A stretch of 64,000 nt of DNA from an uncultured Fibrobacter sp. (lineage in GTDB: Bacteria; Fibrobacterota; Fibrobacteria; Fibrobacterales; Fibrobacteraceae). Of the stretch, positions 1 to 8,474 are shown piece after piece (within the stretch, counting starts at the first letter, position 1; each line of letters begins with the position of its first letter). The position numbers were made by a program, and so were the translations under genes. The stretch is taken from NCBI GenBank assembly GCA_934691725.1, contig CAKUTF010000005.1, positions 1 through 64,000 of the forward strand, written 5' to 3'. The notes below the pieces were generated by a model that saw only the letters and a list, made by a program, of their open reading frames with translations, made no database searches and was not told the origin of the DNA.

Positions 1-1952
1 GCGACTTCCAAGTCGTCTTCGATCTTGCGGCTGACGGTTCTCGGAACGATTCCGTGTTCCTCGTTGAAAGCTTCCTGAACTTGCCGTCTGCGACGCGTTT
101 CCGCCAAGGCCTTTTCCAGACTTTCCGTCATCACATCGGCAAAGAGAATGACCGTTCCATTTACGTTGCGACTCGCTCGTCCCATTGTCTGGATCAGGCT
201 GCGATAGTTGCGAAGGAAGCCTTCCTTATCCGCATCGAGAATGGCAACAAGGGAGACCTCCGGCAAATCCAGACCTTCGCGGAGCAGGTTGATTCCGACC
301 AGAACATCGAAATCGCCCTTGCGAAGACCGCGTAACAGCTGGTGACGTTCAAGCGTCTTGATTTCGCTGTGCAAATAACGGGCCTTGACATTTACCGAAG
401 TCAAAAAATCCGTCAAGTCCTGGGCCATTTTTTTGGTGAGAGTCGTCACGAGGACTCGCTCCCCACGGGCCGTCACCTCCGAGATTCGCTTGAGCAGGAC
501 ATCCATCTGCCCCTTGACCGGGTATAGCTCGATTTTCGGATCGAGAAGCCCCGTCGGGCGGTTAATTTGTTCGACAACGGCGCCTCCGGTCTTTTCCAGT
601 TCATAGTCCCCGGGTGTAGCGCTCACAAAAAGCACTTGGTTCGGATAGACCGATTCAAATTCGTCAAAATTCATCGGGCGGTTGTCTAGCGCACACGGCA
701 AGCGGAATCCGTATTGCACAAGATTCGTCTTGCGAGATTTGTCCCCCTCGGACATTCCTCCTATCTGGGGAACGCTCACGTGGCTTTCGTCAATCATCAA
801 GAGCCAATCGTCGCCAAAATAATCAAGAAGCGTAAAAGGCCGCGTTCCGGGCATCCTCTCTTCCACAATCCGCGAATAATTTTCGATGCCTGAACAGATT
901 CCCGTTGCCCGGATCATTTCCATGTCATAACGGGTACGGCTTTCTAGGCGTGCACGGGCGAGAACGCGCGAATCCGCTTCGGAAATATTTCCCGCCTTGC
1001 GAAAAGCGTTCTCCTCCTTTGTCAATTGTTCAAGCCTTGCGGAAAGTTCCCGCTCGATATCCTGCGCAATGCGTTCCCGAGAATCCTCGCGTGTCACGAA
1101 ATGCTTTGCCGGAGCAATGCGGACATCTTTCAGCTCCTCCTTGGCATCGCCTGTCACTAGATCGAACCGGCAGATTCTATCCACTTCGTCGCCAAAAAGT
1201 TCAATACGAATTCCCACATCGTCGTAGCTCGGGTAAACTTCAATCACATCTCCGCGGACACGGAACGATCCGCGTTCGAGCGCAAAATCATTCCGCTGGT
1301 ATTGAATGTGCACCAGTTCCATCAGAATCTGGTCGCGTTCCCGCATTTCTCCCACTTTCAAGCGGACCATCAGTTCGAAATATTCTTTCGGAGAACCCAG
1401 ACCGTAAATACAGCTCACGCTCGCCACGATAATCGTGTCGCGCCGGGTCAAAAGATTCGAAGTCGCCCGCAAGCGTAGCTTGTCGATTTCGTCGTTGATC
1501 GAAGCATCCTTTTCGATATACGTATCCGTGTGGACGATATAGGCTTCGGGCTGGTAATAATCGTAATAACTGACAAAATACTCGACGGCATTATTCGGGA
1601 AGAACGTTTTGAATTCCTGGTAGAGCTGGGCCGCCAGCGTTTTGTTGTGCGTAAGAACGAGCGTCGGTTTTCCCACATTCCGGATGACATTCGCCATGGT
1701 AAAAGTCTTCCCGGAACCCGTCACGCCGAGCAGACACTGGAAGCGTTCTCCGCGTTCAAACCCTTCCGAAATTTCCCGAATCGCTTCGGGCTGGTCGCCA
1801 GCCGCCGCATAATCGCTGTGCAGTTCGAATTTTGCGCGGGTCGGTTCTAAAAATTGCGGGAGCGTTCCCGGCTTGCTCTGTTCGGGAGAAAGTTTTTTGA
1901 TAAAAGGTTTTTGATACGGATCCGGGCGGATGGATTTACGAGCACGAGCCAT
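1..1952 (-). CDS. uvrB: UvrABC excinuclease subunit B (3' end outside window)
   Basis: Damage-recognition helicase-like subunit of nucleotide excision repair, which accepts DNA from UvrA and recruits UvrC. Reading the minus strand from the ATG at 1952 gives about 650 codons. The Walker A motif GVTGSGKT has its Lys at residue 82, followed by the typical YYDYYQPEAY beta-hairpin region. Near the window edge comes FNEEHGIVP, the conserved stretch before the C-terminal UVR motif, so only the last few dozen residues are missing. Compared with the usual family start there is an N-terminal extension of nearly 40 residues rich in basic amino acids and proline. No strong ribosome binding site precedes 1952, so the exact start is less certain than the identity. 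Confidence 0.96.
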   Translation of the reverse strand, partial: MARARKSIRPDPYQKPFIKKLSPEQSKPGTLPQFLEPTRAKFELHSDYAAAGDQPEAIREISEGFERGERFQCLLGVTGSGKTFTMANVIRNVGKPTLVLTHNKTLAAQLYQEFKTFFPNNAVEYFVSYYDYYQPEAYIVHTDTYIEKDASINDEIDKLRLRATSNLLTRRDTIIVASVSCIYGLGSPKEYFELMVRLKVGEMRERDQILMELVHIQYQRNDFALERGSFRVRGDVIEVYPSYDDVGIRIELFGDEVDRICRFDLVTGDAKEELKDVRIAPAKHFVTREDSRERIAQDIERELSARLEQLTKEENAFRKAGNISEADSRVLARARLESRTRYDMEMIRATGICSGIENYSRIVEERMPGTRPFTLLDYFGDDWLLMIDESHVSVPQIGGMSEGDKSRKTNLVQYGFRLPCALDNRPMNFDEFESVYPNQVLFVSATPGDYELEKTGGAVVEQINRPTGLLDPKIELYPVKGQMDVLLKRISEVTARGERVLVTTLTKKMAQDLTDFLTSVNVKARYLHSEIKTLERHQLLRGLRKGDFDVLVGINLLREGLDLPEVSLVAILDADKEGFLRNYRSLIQTMGRASRNVNGTVILFADVMTESLEKALAETRRRRQVQEAFNEEHGIVPRTVSRKIEDDLEV

Positions 1953-1959
1953 GCCACTA

Positions 1960-2640
1960 ATGTAGAAAATCAGAGCTTAGTTGAGAGAGCTTAGAGCTTA
2001 GAACAGCGGACATCTATGTTCTGGGATCAGGGATTAGTCCGCAGACATCTAGGCTTTTGGGAAACGGTAAGCGGGATGCGGAACAAGGTATGCTGTCATT
2101 CCCGTGCACACTATGATGTCATTCCCCTATGTCATTCTCGTGCACCGACACGGGAATCTCCTTTCAGATAAGGGATTTGACAGGCTAGCGAGCTTGTCGA
2201 GCTATTCAGAACTCAGTTGAGAGAGCTTAGAGCTTAGAACAGCGGACGTCTAAGCTTAGTGGACAGTGGTCAGTGAGCAGTGGTCAGAGCCGCGGACGTT
2301 AAACTTCCGAGATTCAAAAATATAGATGTCTGCAAATCTAAGTTCTCAACACTAAGCTCTAAGTTCTGAACTCGCTCCGATAACTATTCCTAATCCCTAG
2401 TCCCTAATCCCTTATTTTTGAGAACAGCTCGCTTAGCAGTCAATTACTAATTCCGCCTTTTTAGTTTCTAACTGTTTCCTGATTCCTGTTTCCTGATTCC
2501 TGTTTCCTGATTCCTGTTTCCTGATTCCTGTTTCCTGATTCCTGTTTCCTGTCAACAATCAACTAAGTTCCAAGCTCCCAGTTCTGAACACGCCAGACCG
2601 CCAACTCCTCACCGCTAATTCCTGATTATTCATTTCTAAC
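1960..2640. repeat. Intergenic repeat mosaic, copy 1
   Basis: About 700 bases without a credible gene, built of short recurring modules separated by a punctuation containing GACGTC or GACATC. A 48-base direct repeat lies at 1971-2018 and 2207-2254 with few mismatches (it contains GAGAGAGCTTAGAGCTTAG). Between its copies, 2129-2203 is an inverted copy of 8134-8208. Further modules are of the types AGGGATTAGTCC, AGTGGACAGTGGTCAGTGAG and CTAATCCCTAGTCCC. The same vocabulary recurs at 8210-8440 and 29400-30030. Spacing is irregular, unlike CRISPR. Function unknown. Confidence 0.85.
2472..2551. repeat. 14-base tandem repeat
   Basis: The unit CTGTTTCCTGATTC is repeated head to tail about 5.7 times with no interruption, inside the first intergenic mosaic. 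Looser versions of the same phrase occur near 29765-29785 and 29990-30010. A near-perfect array of this kind is prone to slippage and probably varies in copy number between strains. Confidence 0.9.
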
Positions 2641-2734
2641 TGCAACTCGCTGAAAAGCCCTTTTCCCTTCTCGCTTTCCGTTTCGGCAAAGGTGACGGTA
2701 GGAAATTCTTTTCATATATTTGGGCGCGACATAG

Positions 2735-2945
2735 TTTTTGTGCCCTGAAAAGCCTTCAAACCAAGCGATTCCATAAATGAACCGTTCGGCAGAAGAGAGA
2801 ACCCGGTGAAAATCCGGGACGGTCCCGCCGCTGTATGGGAGAACGAAACCGGAAAAATTCAAAACCAGTGTGGATTTAAAACCCATGCGAAGGATCCGGA
2901 AGTAGGGCGATCCCCAAGCCAGAAGAACTGCAAAGACTTTCCGTT
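2735..2945 (+). ncRNA. Cobalamin (adenosylcobalamin-type) riboswitch
   Basis: The conserved core is present: an ACCCGGTGAAAATCCGGGAC segment at 2801-2820, GGTCCCGCCGCTGTA directly after it, and the 3' B12-box-like element AAGCCAGAAGAACTGC around 2916-2931. It ends about 30 bases before the receptor start codon, whose ribosome binding site (AAGAGGAAC, 2961-2969) follows closely. This suits translational or transcriptional shut-off when B12 is plentiful. The outer boundaries are estimates from usual riboswitch length. Confidence 0.93.
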
Positions 2946-2970
2946 TCGCCCCCGCGGAACAAGAGGAACG

Positions 2971-4974
2971 ATGCGAAAGACATTGTATTCAAAAGCCTAC
3001 AAACTAGGCTTTGCCTTGGTATTTGCCTTCTGCGCGAATGCTATCGCTGCAGACATACAGGATCTGGGCATTTCGGAAATCACGCTCCCGCCCCCAACGC
3101 CAGCCGACATCGCCCCCAGCTACGAAGAAATCCTGCCTAGCGCATGGGAAGGCCGAGGACTTTCCGCAGCCGAAATTCTTTCCGCCATGCCCGGAATCCA
3201 AAGCTACAAGCAAGGCGGCATGGGAAGCTTCCAGACCGTCAGCATTCGGGGAATCGCTGCGAGAAGCATTTTAATCTGCATCGATGGAATACCCTTGAAC
3301 GATGCGAGCGGCGGCGCAGCGGACATCGGCACTATCGATTTGAACAACATCGAAAAAATTGAAATCTACAAGGATCGCGTTCCCGCAAAATTCGGAGGAC
3401 TAGGGCTAGGCGGCGCGATAAATTTCATCACAAAAAAAGCTACGCCAAAGACAAGCGGAAGATTTCTTGCAAGCATCGGCAGCCACAACACAATGGAAGG
3501 TTCCGCCCAATTGAGCGTTTCGCCCAAGGACAGCATGAACTTTGCCGCAAGCGTTTCGGCAAGGCACAGCGACAACGATTACAAGTTTACAAACCGCAAC
3601 GGCACAGCCTACAATCCCGACGACGACTTTACCGACAAACGAAAGAATGCAGAATTCTCCGAATACTCCGGCAACTTCAAGTATCGCATCCTGCACCCGA
3701 AAAATTTTTTCTCGACGATTGCGACGAATTTAGTTTATACAAAATCAGGAAATCCCGGTCAAGAAAGTTCCCAGACCAAGGTGGCGAACTTCACCGGGCA
3801 AAGTTCACAGTTGGATTACCGCTTGGAATTTCCCACTTTGCTGAACTCCGTTTTGCTCGAAGCGGGCCTCTCCGGAAGATTCGAAAAAAACGTTTCCGCA
3901 TCCTACTACCCGCTTGACTTTGTCGGATACAGCTACCCGGACTACATCCAATACGGGCTTGCGGGATACCGCCTCTATCCGGAAATTCTCGGAACAGTCA
4001 TCCTGGACCGCTTCGAAGGAACCGTTCGCGCGGCGGGAAGCGCAGAACGGTGGGAAGCCCGGGGAACCATCCGCGAGTTCGGACTTTCGCGTTACAGCGC
4101 ATCCGCATCCGCCAGCCTGGAATTTGCCATGACCCGGTGGCTCGCCCTTCTCGCCGAAGGCAATCTGCTCAAGACTTTTGACGATATCGACGGCGGAAAA
4201 TTTCTGATGCCCACCGGAACCGCGACAATCGAAGACACCGAAAAAAGAGACCTAAACCTTTCTGGAATGCTACAGGTCAAACTCGGACAGAAAAAATCTC
4301 TCGCCGGCGGAAACGTTTCTATCGGAAGATACTTTCGGCAACCGCAACTGATGGAACTTTACGGCGTTTACCGCGGCGTACTTTCCAACCCGAAGCTCAA
4401 GAACGAAACGGCAGCCCGGTTTGAAATCGAAGGTTTTGTCCAGACGCCATCCCGAAAGACAACCTTGCGGGCGACCTATTTCCATTCATTTGTCGAAAAC
4501 GGGATTTACTGGATAGCGAGCACCAACGCCATCAAGGCTTTCAACGCGAGCAAAGCGAGCATCCACGGAATCGAACTGGAAGCGCAAAGTTCGCCCGTTC
4601 CATTTTTCGAAACGACCTTGCGCGGCACGATTCAGGATCCGCGAGACAAGGGTTTCGCCAAGATGTACAAAGGAAAGCTCTTGCCGGGAGAACCCGTCCA
4701 CAGCTACTTTGTCGAAGGAAAATTCTTTTTGCCCTTCCATCTGGACTTGACGTTCGACGCGAATTTCCGCACCCGGATTTTCAGCGACCGTTCGAACCAG
4801 ACGCGCCAACCGCCAACGGCCCGCTACAATGCAAGCCTCGGATATTCCCCGTGGGAAAGCACCCGACTGGTTTTCGCCGTCACGAACATTTCGGACGAAA
4901 CCTACACAAACTTCTACTCCCCAAACCCCATCCCCGGCAGGGAATACAGGATGACCCTCATCCAAAAATTCTAA
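2971..4974 (+). CDS. TonB-dependent receptor, probable vitamin B12 (BtuB-like) transporter
   Basis: A 667-residue outer-membrane receptor. The start at 2971 is chosen because it follows AAGAGGAAC and opens a signal peptide (MRKTLYSKAYKLGFALVFAF, cleavage near ANAIAA). The same frame is open further upstream but runs through the riboswitch. A plug domain follows (SAAEILSAMPGI, SIRGIAARS, IDGIPLND, GLGLGGAINFITKK), then a 22-strand-type barrel ending in LIQKF with the terminal Phe used by the BAM machinery. The B12 riboswitch in front makes a cobalamin or corrinoid the likely ligand. The next gene encodes a surface lipoprotein that probably acts with it. The substrate assignment rests on the riboswitch, not on the barrel sequence. 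Confidence 0.9.
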   Translation: MRKTLYSKAYKLGFALVFAFCANAIAADIQDLGISEITLPPPTPADIAPSYEEILPSAWEGRGLSAAEILSAMPGIQSYKQGGMGSFQTVSIRGIAARSILICIDGIPLNDASGGAADIGTIDLNNIEKIEIYKDRVPAKFGGLGLGGAINFITKKATPKTSGRFLASIGSHNTMEGSAQLSVSPKDSMNFAASVSARHSDNDYKFTNRNGTAYNPDDDFTDKRKNAEFSEYSGNFKYRILHPKNFFSTIATNLVYTKSGNPGQESSQTKVANFTGQSSQLDYRLEFPTLLNSVLLEAGLSGRFEKNVSASYYPLDFVGYSYPDYIQYGLAGYRLYPEILGTVILDRFEGTVRAAGSAERWEARGTIREFGLSRYSASASASLEFAMTRWLALLAEGNLLKTFDDIDGGKFLMPTGTATIEDTEKRDLNLSGMLQVKLGQKKSLAGGNVSIGRYFRQPQLMELYGVYRGVLSNPKLKNETAARFEIEGFVQTPSRKTTLRATYFHSFVENGIYWIASTNAIKAFNASKASIHGIELEAQSSPVPFFETTLRGTIQDPRDKGFAKMYKGKLLPGEPVHSYFVEGKFFLPFHLDLTFDANFRTRIFSDRSNQTRQPPTARYNASLGYSPWESTRLVFAVTNISDETYTNFYSPNPIPGREYRMTLIQKF

Positions 4975-4984
4975 CCCACAAAAA

Positions 4985-5005
4985 ATTCCCGTTCAAACCG
5001 GGAAT
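4985..5005 (+). other. Intercistronic hairpin
   Basis: ATTCCCG (4985-4991) pairs with CGGGAAT (4999-5005) in the gap between receptor and lipoprotein. No T-run follows, so it is more likely an mRNA-stability or partial-attenuation element than a terminator. The same 7-base arms resemble the ATTCCCG/CGGGAAT elements in the intergenic repeats. Confidence 0.4.
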
Positions 5006-5029
5006 GTCACCTCAAACCAAGGAAAAGAC

Positions 5030-6394
5030 ATGAGTCAAAAGATACTCCCCCTCATTTTAGCCACAGGATTTGCGCTGCTGTTCAACGCATGCGGAAGCGA
5101 CGGCGACAGCGTTTCGGGCATTACCTGCGAAGAAGGCGACTGCTTCGAGGAAAGCTCTTCAAGCGTTTCCGAAGAAGACAACTCGTCCAGCAGCATCAAG
5201 GCCGAGGACAAATCTTCCAGTTCGAATAAAAAGGAAAGTTCCAGCAGCGCGGAGGATGAAAAATCCAGTTCCAGCCTTGCCGTTTCCAGCTCTTCCGCCA
5301 AAGAGGAATCCAGCTCCAGCGAAAAACTTGAATCTTCTTCGAGCGAAACTCCCGAATCCTCGTCCAGCGTAAAAATCACCTATCTGAACACGACGCCGAA
5401 CCTCGCCGACCTCGAAGTTTCCGGCGATACCCTGTTCGCCATCTTCCAGCGTCAAAGCGCCGACTATTCCATCACGAATGTCGGTCTCCTTGCGCTGTAT
5501 AACCTCGAAAGCGGTGAACTTCTCGACACGATTTCCCTCGCGACAAAGAATCCCTACACGGTGAAAGTCGCAAGCGGAAACATCTATGTCGCAACTGCCG
5601 GCGAATACGACGCTGCAACCTGGAGTCTGCCTGCCGACGCCAACCGCGGCATCGAAAAGGTCGATTTGCAAAAGAAAAATTCGAGCCTGTTCGTGAGCGG
5701 AACCAAGCTCGGCGGCGGAGCCCAGGATTTTGTCGTGAACAAGAACGGCGACAAGGGCTACGTATCGGTTTACAAGAGCTACGGCAACACGATTGTCGTC
5801 GAAATAGACCTTTTGACAGGTTCCGTCAAGGCAATCGAAGACATTAAGGATGCTTCCGGTTCGCTCGATTACGACAACGAAAATAACCTCCTCTACATTG
5901 GAGACCGTTTTATGGATTTTCAAACTTATGAAATGCACATCGGCGTCTTCACCTACGACGGAACAAGGCTGGATTCACTCACCGACCCGGAAACAGAATA
6001 TCGCCAACCGTACAGCATCCAGGTCGTAAACGGTCAGCCCTATGTCTTTGTCTCGGATTACCAAACGGGTAAACTTTACATCGATTATGCCGACGCCAAA
6101 AAAGACAGTGCAGAATATTACCAGGATTCCAAGCTCGCCGCCGTGAATGGAAAGCTCTACCTCATGGAACGCAAAGACGATGGAACCGCATCGCTCGCTC
6201 AAATCAACCTAATCTCGGGAGAACCGGTGTGGCAAAAAGCGCTCGAAGCGGGCTCCAATCCCTACGATGTCGTCGCCGCGGACAATGAAAATCTCTGGGT
6301 CGCTTTCTACGGCCTCCCCAAGATTCAAAAAATTTCCGCCGACGGAACCCCTCTCTCGGCAATCGACACGCAAGAATTCTGCGCCCACGAATAA
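5030..6394 (+). CDS. Surface lipoprotein with Ser-rich linker and beta-propeller, BtuG-like candidate
   Basis: A 454-residue lipoprotein. The signal peptide ends in a lipobox with Cys21 (LLFNAC), and the start has a good ribosome binding site (AAGGAAAAG). Residues about 40-118 are a Ser/Glu/Lys linker made of SSSS blocks. Residues about 120-454 are repeated short strands typical of a WD40/YncE-like propeller (ADLEVSGDTLFAI, VASGNIYVATAG, DYDNENNLLYIGDR, VVNGQPYVFVSDY, AVNGKLYLMER). It follows the receptor by 55 bases under the same riboswitch. In Bacteroides, the propeller lipoprotein BtuG sits on BtuB and captures B12. That parallel is an inference from architecture and context, and the propeller could instead bind another corrinoid-linked ligand. 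Confidence 0.8.
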   Translation: MSQKILPLILATGFALLFNACGSDGDSVSGITCEEGDCFEESSSSVSEEDNSSSSIKAEDKSSSSNKKESSSSAEDEKSSSSLAVSSSSAKEESSSSEKLESSSSETPESSSSVKITYLNTTPNLADLEVSGDTLFAIFQRQSADYSITNVGLLALYNLESGELLDTISLATKNPYTVKVASGNIYVATAGEYDAATWSLPADANRGIEKVDLQKKNSSLFVSGTKLGGGAQDFVVNKNGDKGYVSVYKSYGNTIVVEIDLLTGSVKAIEDIKDASGSLDYDNENNLLYIGDRFMDFQTYEMHIGVFTYDGTRLDSLTDPETEYRQPYSIQVVNGQPYVFVSDYQTGKLYIDYADAKKDSAEYYQDSKLAAVNGKLYLMERKDDGTASLAQINLISGEPVWQKALEAGSNPYDVVAADNENLWVAFYGLPKIQKISADGTPLSAIDTQEFCAHE

Positions 6395-6417
6395 GTTCCA
6401 TTAATTCACAATTTCAG

Positions 6418-6443
6418 GCCGCCCGAATTTCGAGCGGCTTTTT
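6418..6443 (+). terminator. Intrinsic terminator of the B12 uptake pair
   Basis: GCCGC-CCGAA pairs with TTCG-GCGGC around a tiny loop (6418-6438), with one internal mismatch, followed by five T residues. It lies 24 bases after the lipoprotein stop codon. Confidence 0.88.
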
Positions 6444-6647
6444 AACGCTCGTCATCCTTTAGTTAAAGCCTTATTCAACAAGCCCAGGTTTTCCGACCTT
6501 TTGACCGATACAAAGTCGATTCATATAAAAAAATAAGCATCGAAATTTTTGCAACATGATTGTTCAAAAAACTATATTACTATCCCAAAAAGGGCAATTT
6601 CACATTGTCCAAACGACAAATTTGTACATCGCAAGGTGAAAGATTCT

Positions 6648-8072
6648 ATGCAAGATGTCGAAGCTCTCGATTCCGCAGCCAAAAAAGAACTCGCACGCAT
6701 CGCCGAGCTCCCCGAAATTTCTTTAAAGGAAAAAAAACTCATCCCGCCGCAATACGCCGCCGAACTGGATCCGCTTTCCAGGCGCGCCACCATGGAAGAA
6801 GCGAACCTGGGATTTACCGAAGCGCAAGCCCGCGTCGAAGCGTACCGCTGCATGAAATGCAAGAAGCCTGCCTGCACAGCGGCCTGCCCCATCGGAATGC
6901 CCATTCCGCAATACCTGGAGCACGTCGCCTGCGGAGATTTCCAAGCCGCCATCGACCTGATTCGTCAAACCTCGCTGATTCCCTCAATCTGCAGCCGCGT
7001 CTGCCCGCATGAACGACAATGCCAATCCAACTGCGCCATGGGCAAGCTGCTCAAGGATCCGGACAAGGGAATCCACATGGGAAACATGGAGCGATTCTGC
7101 GCCGACTACGAACGGGAAAACCTAGGCGGGAAAAAGGCGCTTCCCGTCGCACCGGATACAGGAAAAAAGATCGCCGTCATCGGAGCGGGTCCGGCAGGTC
7201 TCGGCGCAGCTATCGACTTGCGCACGCGCGGTCATAAGGTCGTCATTTTTGACGAATACGACCAGCTAGGAGGCGTTCTCCGCTACGGCATTCCCGAATT
7301 CCGGCTTCCGAAAAAAATCCTGGACTACGAACTTTCTATCCTGCCCGACATGGGAATCGAAACCCATTCCAAAGTCCACATCGGAAAAGGATTTTCCGTA
7401 AACGACCTGCTTGCCCAAGGATTCGACGCCGTATTCATCGGCAACGGAGCGAACGAGCCGGTCATTCCTGATATTCCGGGAAAAAATCTCGGCGGGATTT
7501 TCACCGCCAAGGATTACCTGCGAAAAGCGAACCGCGGCGAACCTCTAGATTCCAAAAGGAATGTCGTCGTCATCGGAGGCGGAAATGTCGCTATGGACGC
7601 CGCCCGAATGGCCTTCCGCGAAGGCGCGGAAACGGTCCGGCTCATCTACCGCAGAACGGTAAAGGAAATGCCCGCCTGCTGGACAGAAATCCACGAAGCG
7701 ACAGCGGAAGGCGTACAGGTTCTCGAACTGAGAAGTCCCACAGAATTTATCGCCGACGAAAACGGCAACGTCAAGCAGGCAAGGCTCGATATCTTCACGC
7801 TAGGCGAACCCGACGCAAACGGTCGTCCCGCACCAGTCAAGGTCGAAGGCGCTTCCGAAACAATCGACTGCGACACGGTGATTTTCGCTGTCGGCAACAA
7901 GGTCTCTTCCGAAATTCTCGATTCCGTCGTCGGGGAAGAGGCGAAGAAAAAAGTCTATGTCGGCGGAGACGCGCTCTACGGTCCCAAAACGGTTGTTCTC
8001 GCCCTTCGCACCGGTCGGGAAATCGCGGCGAAAATTCACCAGGATTTATGCGGGGACCAAAAGTTTTCCTAA
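6648..8072 (+). CDS. gltA: NADPH-dependent glutamate synthase, homotetrameric (GltA/GltD-like FAD and Fe-S oxidoreductase)
   Basis: A 474-residue enzyme of the GltD/NfnL/SudA group. The ATG at 6648 is preferred because AAGGTGAAAG precedes it; the open frame continues upstream without a binding site. Residues about 60-140 carry two Cys-rich cluster motifs (CMKCKKPACTAACP and CSRVCPHERQCQSNC) for [4Fe-4S] clusters. The FAD Rossmann motif is GAGPAGLGAAIDL and the NADPH motif is GGGNVAMDAARMA. Length and single-gene setting match the homotetrameric glutamate synthase family. A ferredoxin-NADP reductase (NfnB-type) partner is not adjacent, which argues against Nfn. A sulfide dehydrogenase role cannot be excluded. 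Confidence 0.85.
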   Translation: MQDVEALDSAAKKELARIAELPEISLKEKKLIPPQYAAELDPLSRRATMEEANLGFTEAQARVEAYRCMKCKKPACTAACPIGMPIPQYLEHVACGDFQAAIDLIRQTSLIPSICSRVCPHERQCQSNCAMGKLLKDPDKGIHMGNMERFCADYERENLGGKKALPVAPDTGKKIAVIGAGPAGLGAAIDLRTRGHKVVIFDEYDQLGGVLRYGIPEFRLPKKILDYELSILPDMGIETHSKVHIGKGFSVNDLLAQGFDAVFIGNGANEPVIPDIPGKNLGGIFTAKDYLRKANRGEPLDSKRNVVVIGGGNVAMDAARMAFREGAETVRLIYRRTVKEMPACWTEIHEATAEGVQVLELRSPTEFIADENGNVKQARLDIFTLGEPDANGRPAPVKVEGASETIDCDTVIFAVGNKVSSEILDSVVGEEAKKKVYVGGDALYGPKTVVLALRTGREIAAKIHQDLCGDQKFS

Positions 8073-8073
8073 C

Positions 8074-8460
8074 AAATTAACACTCGACATCCTGTTTTTC
8101 CTCCAAGAACCTGTTTTCCTATGTGTTGGGCTTAGCTCGACAAGCTCGCTAGCCTGTCAAATCCCTTATCTGAAAGGAGATTCCCGTGTCGGAGCACGGG
8201 AATGACATTGTACCGTTTCCCAAAAGCCTAGACGTTTGCGGACTAATCCCTCATCCCTAGTCCCTAAATTTAAACGTCCACGGCTCTGACCACTGCTCAC
8301 TGACCACTAGCCACTGAACCTAGACGTCTGCGGACTAATCCCTAATCCCTCATCCCTAGTCCCTAAATTTAAACGTCCACGGCTCTGACCACTAGCCACT
8401 GCACACTGACCACTGAATTAGACGTCAGCAGATCCTTATAAAGACATTCTCTAACCTTTT
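8074..8460. repeat. Intergenic repeat mosaic, copy 2
   Basis: There is no gene here. 8134-8208 is an inverted copy (about 75 bases, very few differences) of 2129-2203; it contains AGCTCGACAAGCTCGCTAGC and the ATTCCCGTG/CACGGGAAT arms. After it, a block of roughly 85-90 bases is present twice in tandem (about 8229-8317 and 8318-8420): AGACGTCTGCGGAC, then CTAATCCCTAGTCCC-type text, TAAATTTAAACGTCCACGG and CTCTGACCACT-type text. The block abuts the recombinase gene. Confidence 0.85.
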
Positions 8461-8474
8461 CCTTGGAGGCATTT

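Noticed and set aside
54..1850. Several plus-strand open frames
   Set aside because: All lie opposite uvrB, whose motifs are clear on the minus strand.
2806..2970. Upstream in-frame extension of the TonB receptor
   Set aside because: It would translate the riboswitch core and hide the signal peptide. The ATG at 2971 has the binding site.
5159..5938. 259-residue minus-strand open frame opposite the propeller lipoprotein
   Set aside because: It is an antisense shadow of the Ser-rich and propeller region, with no start signal.
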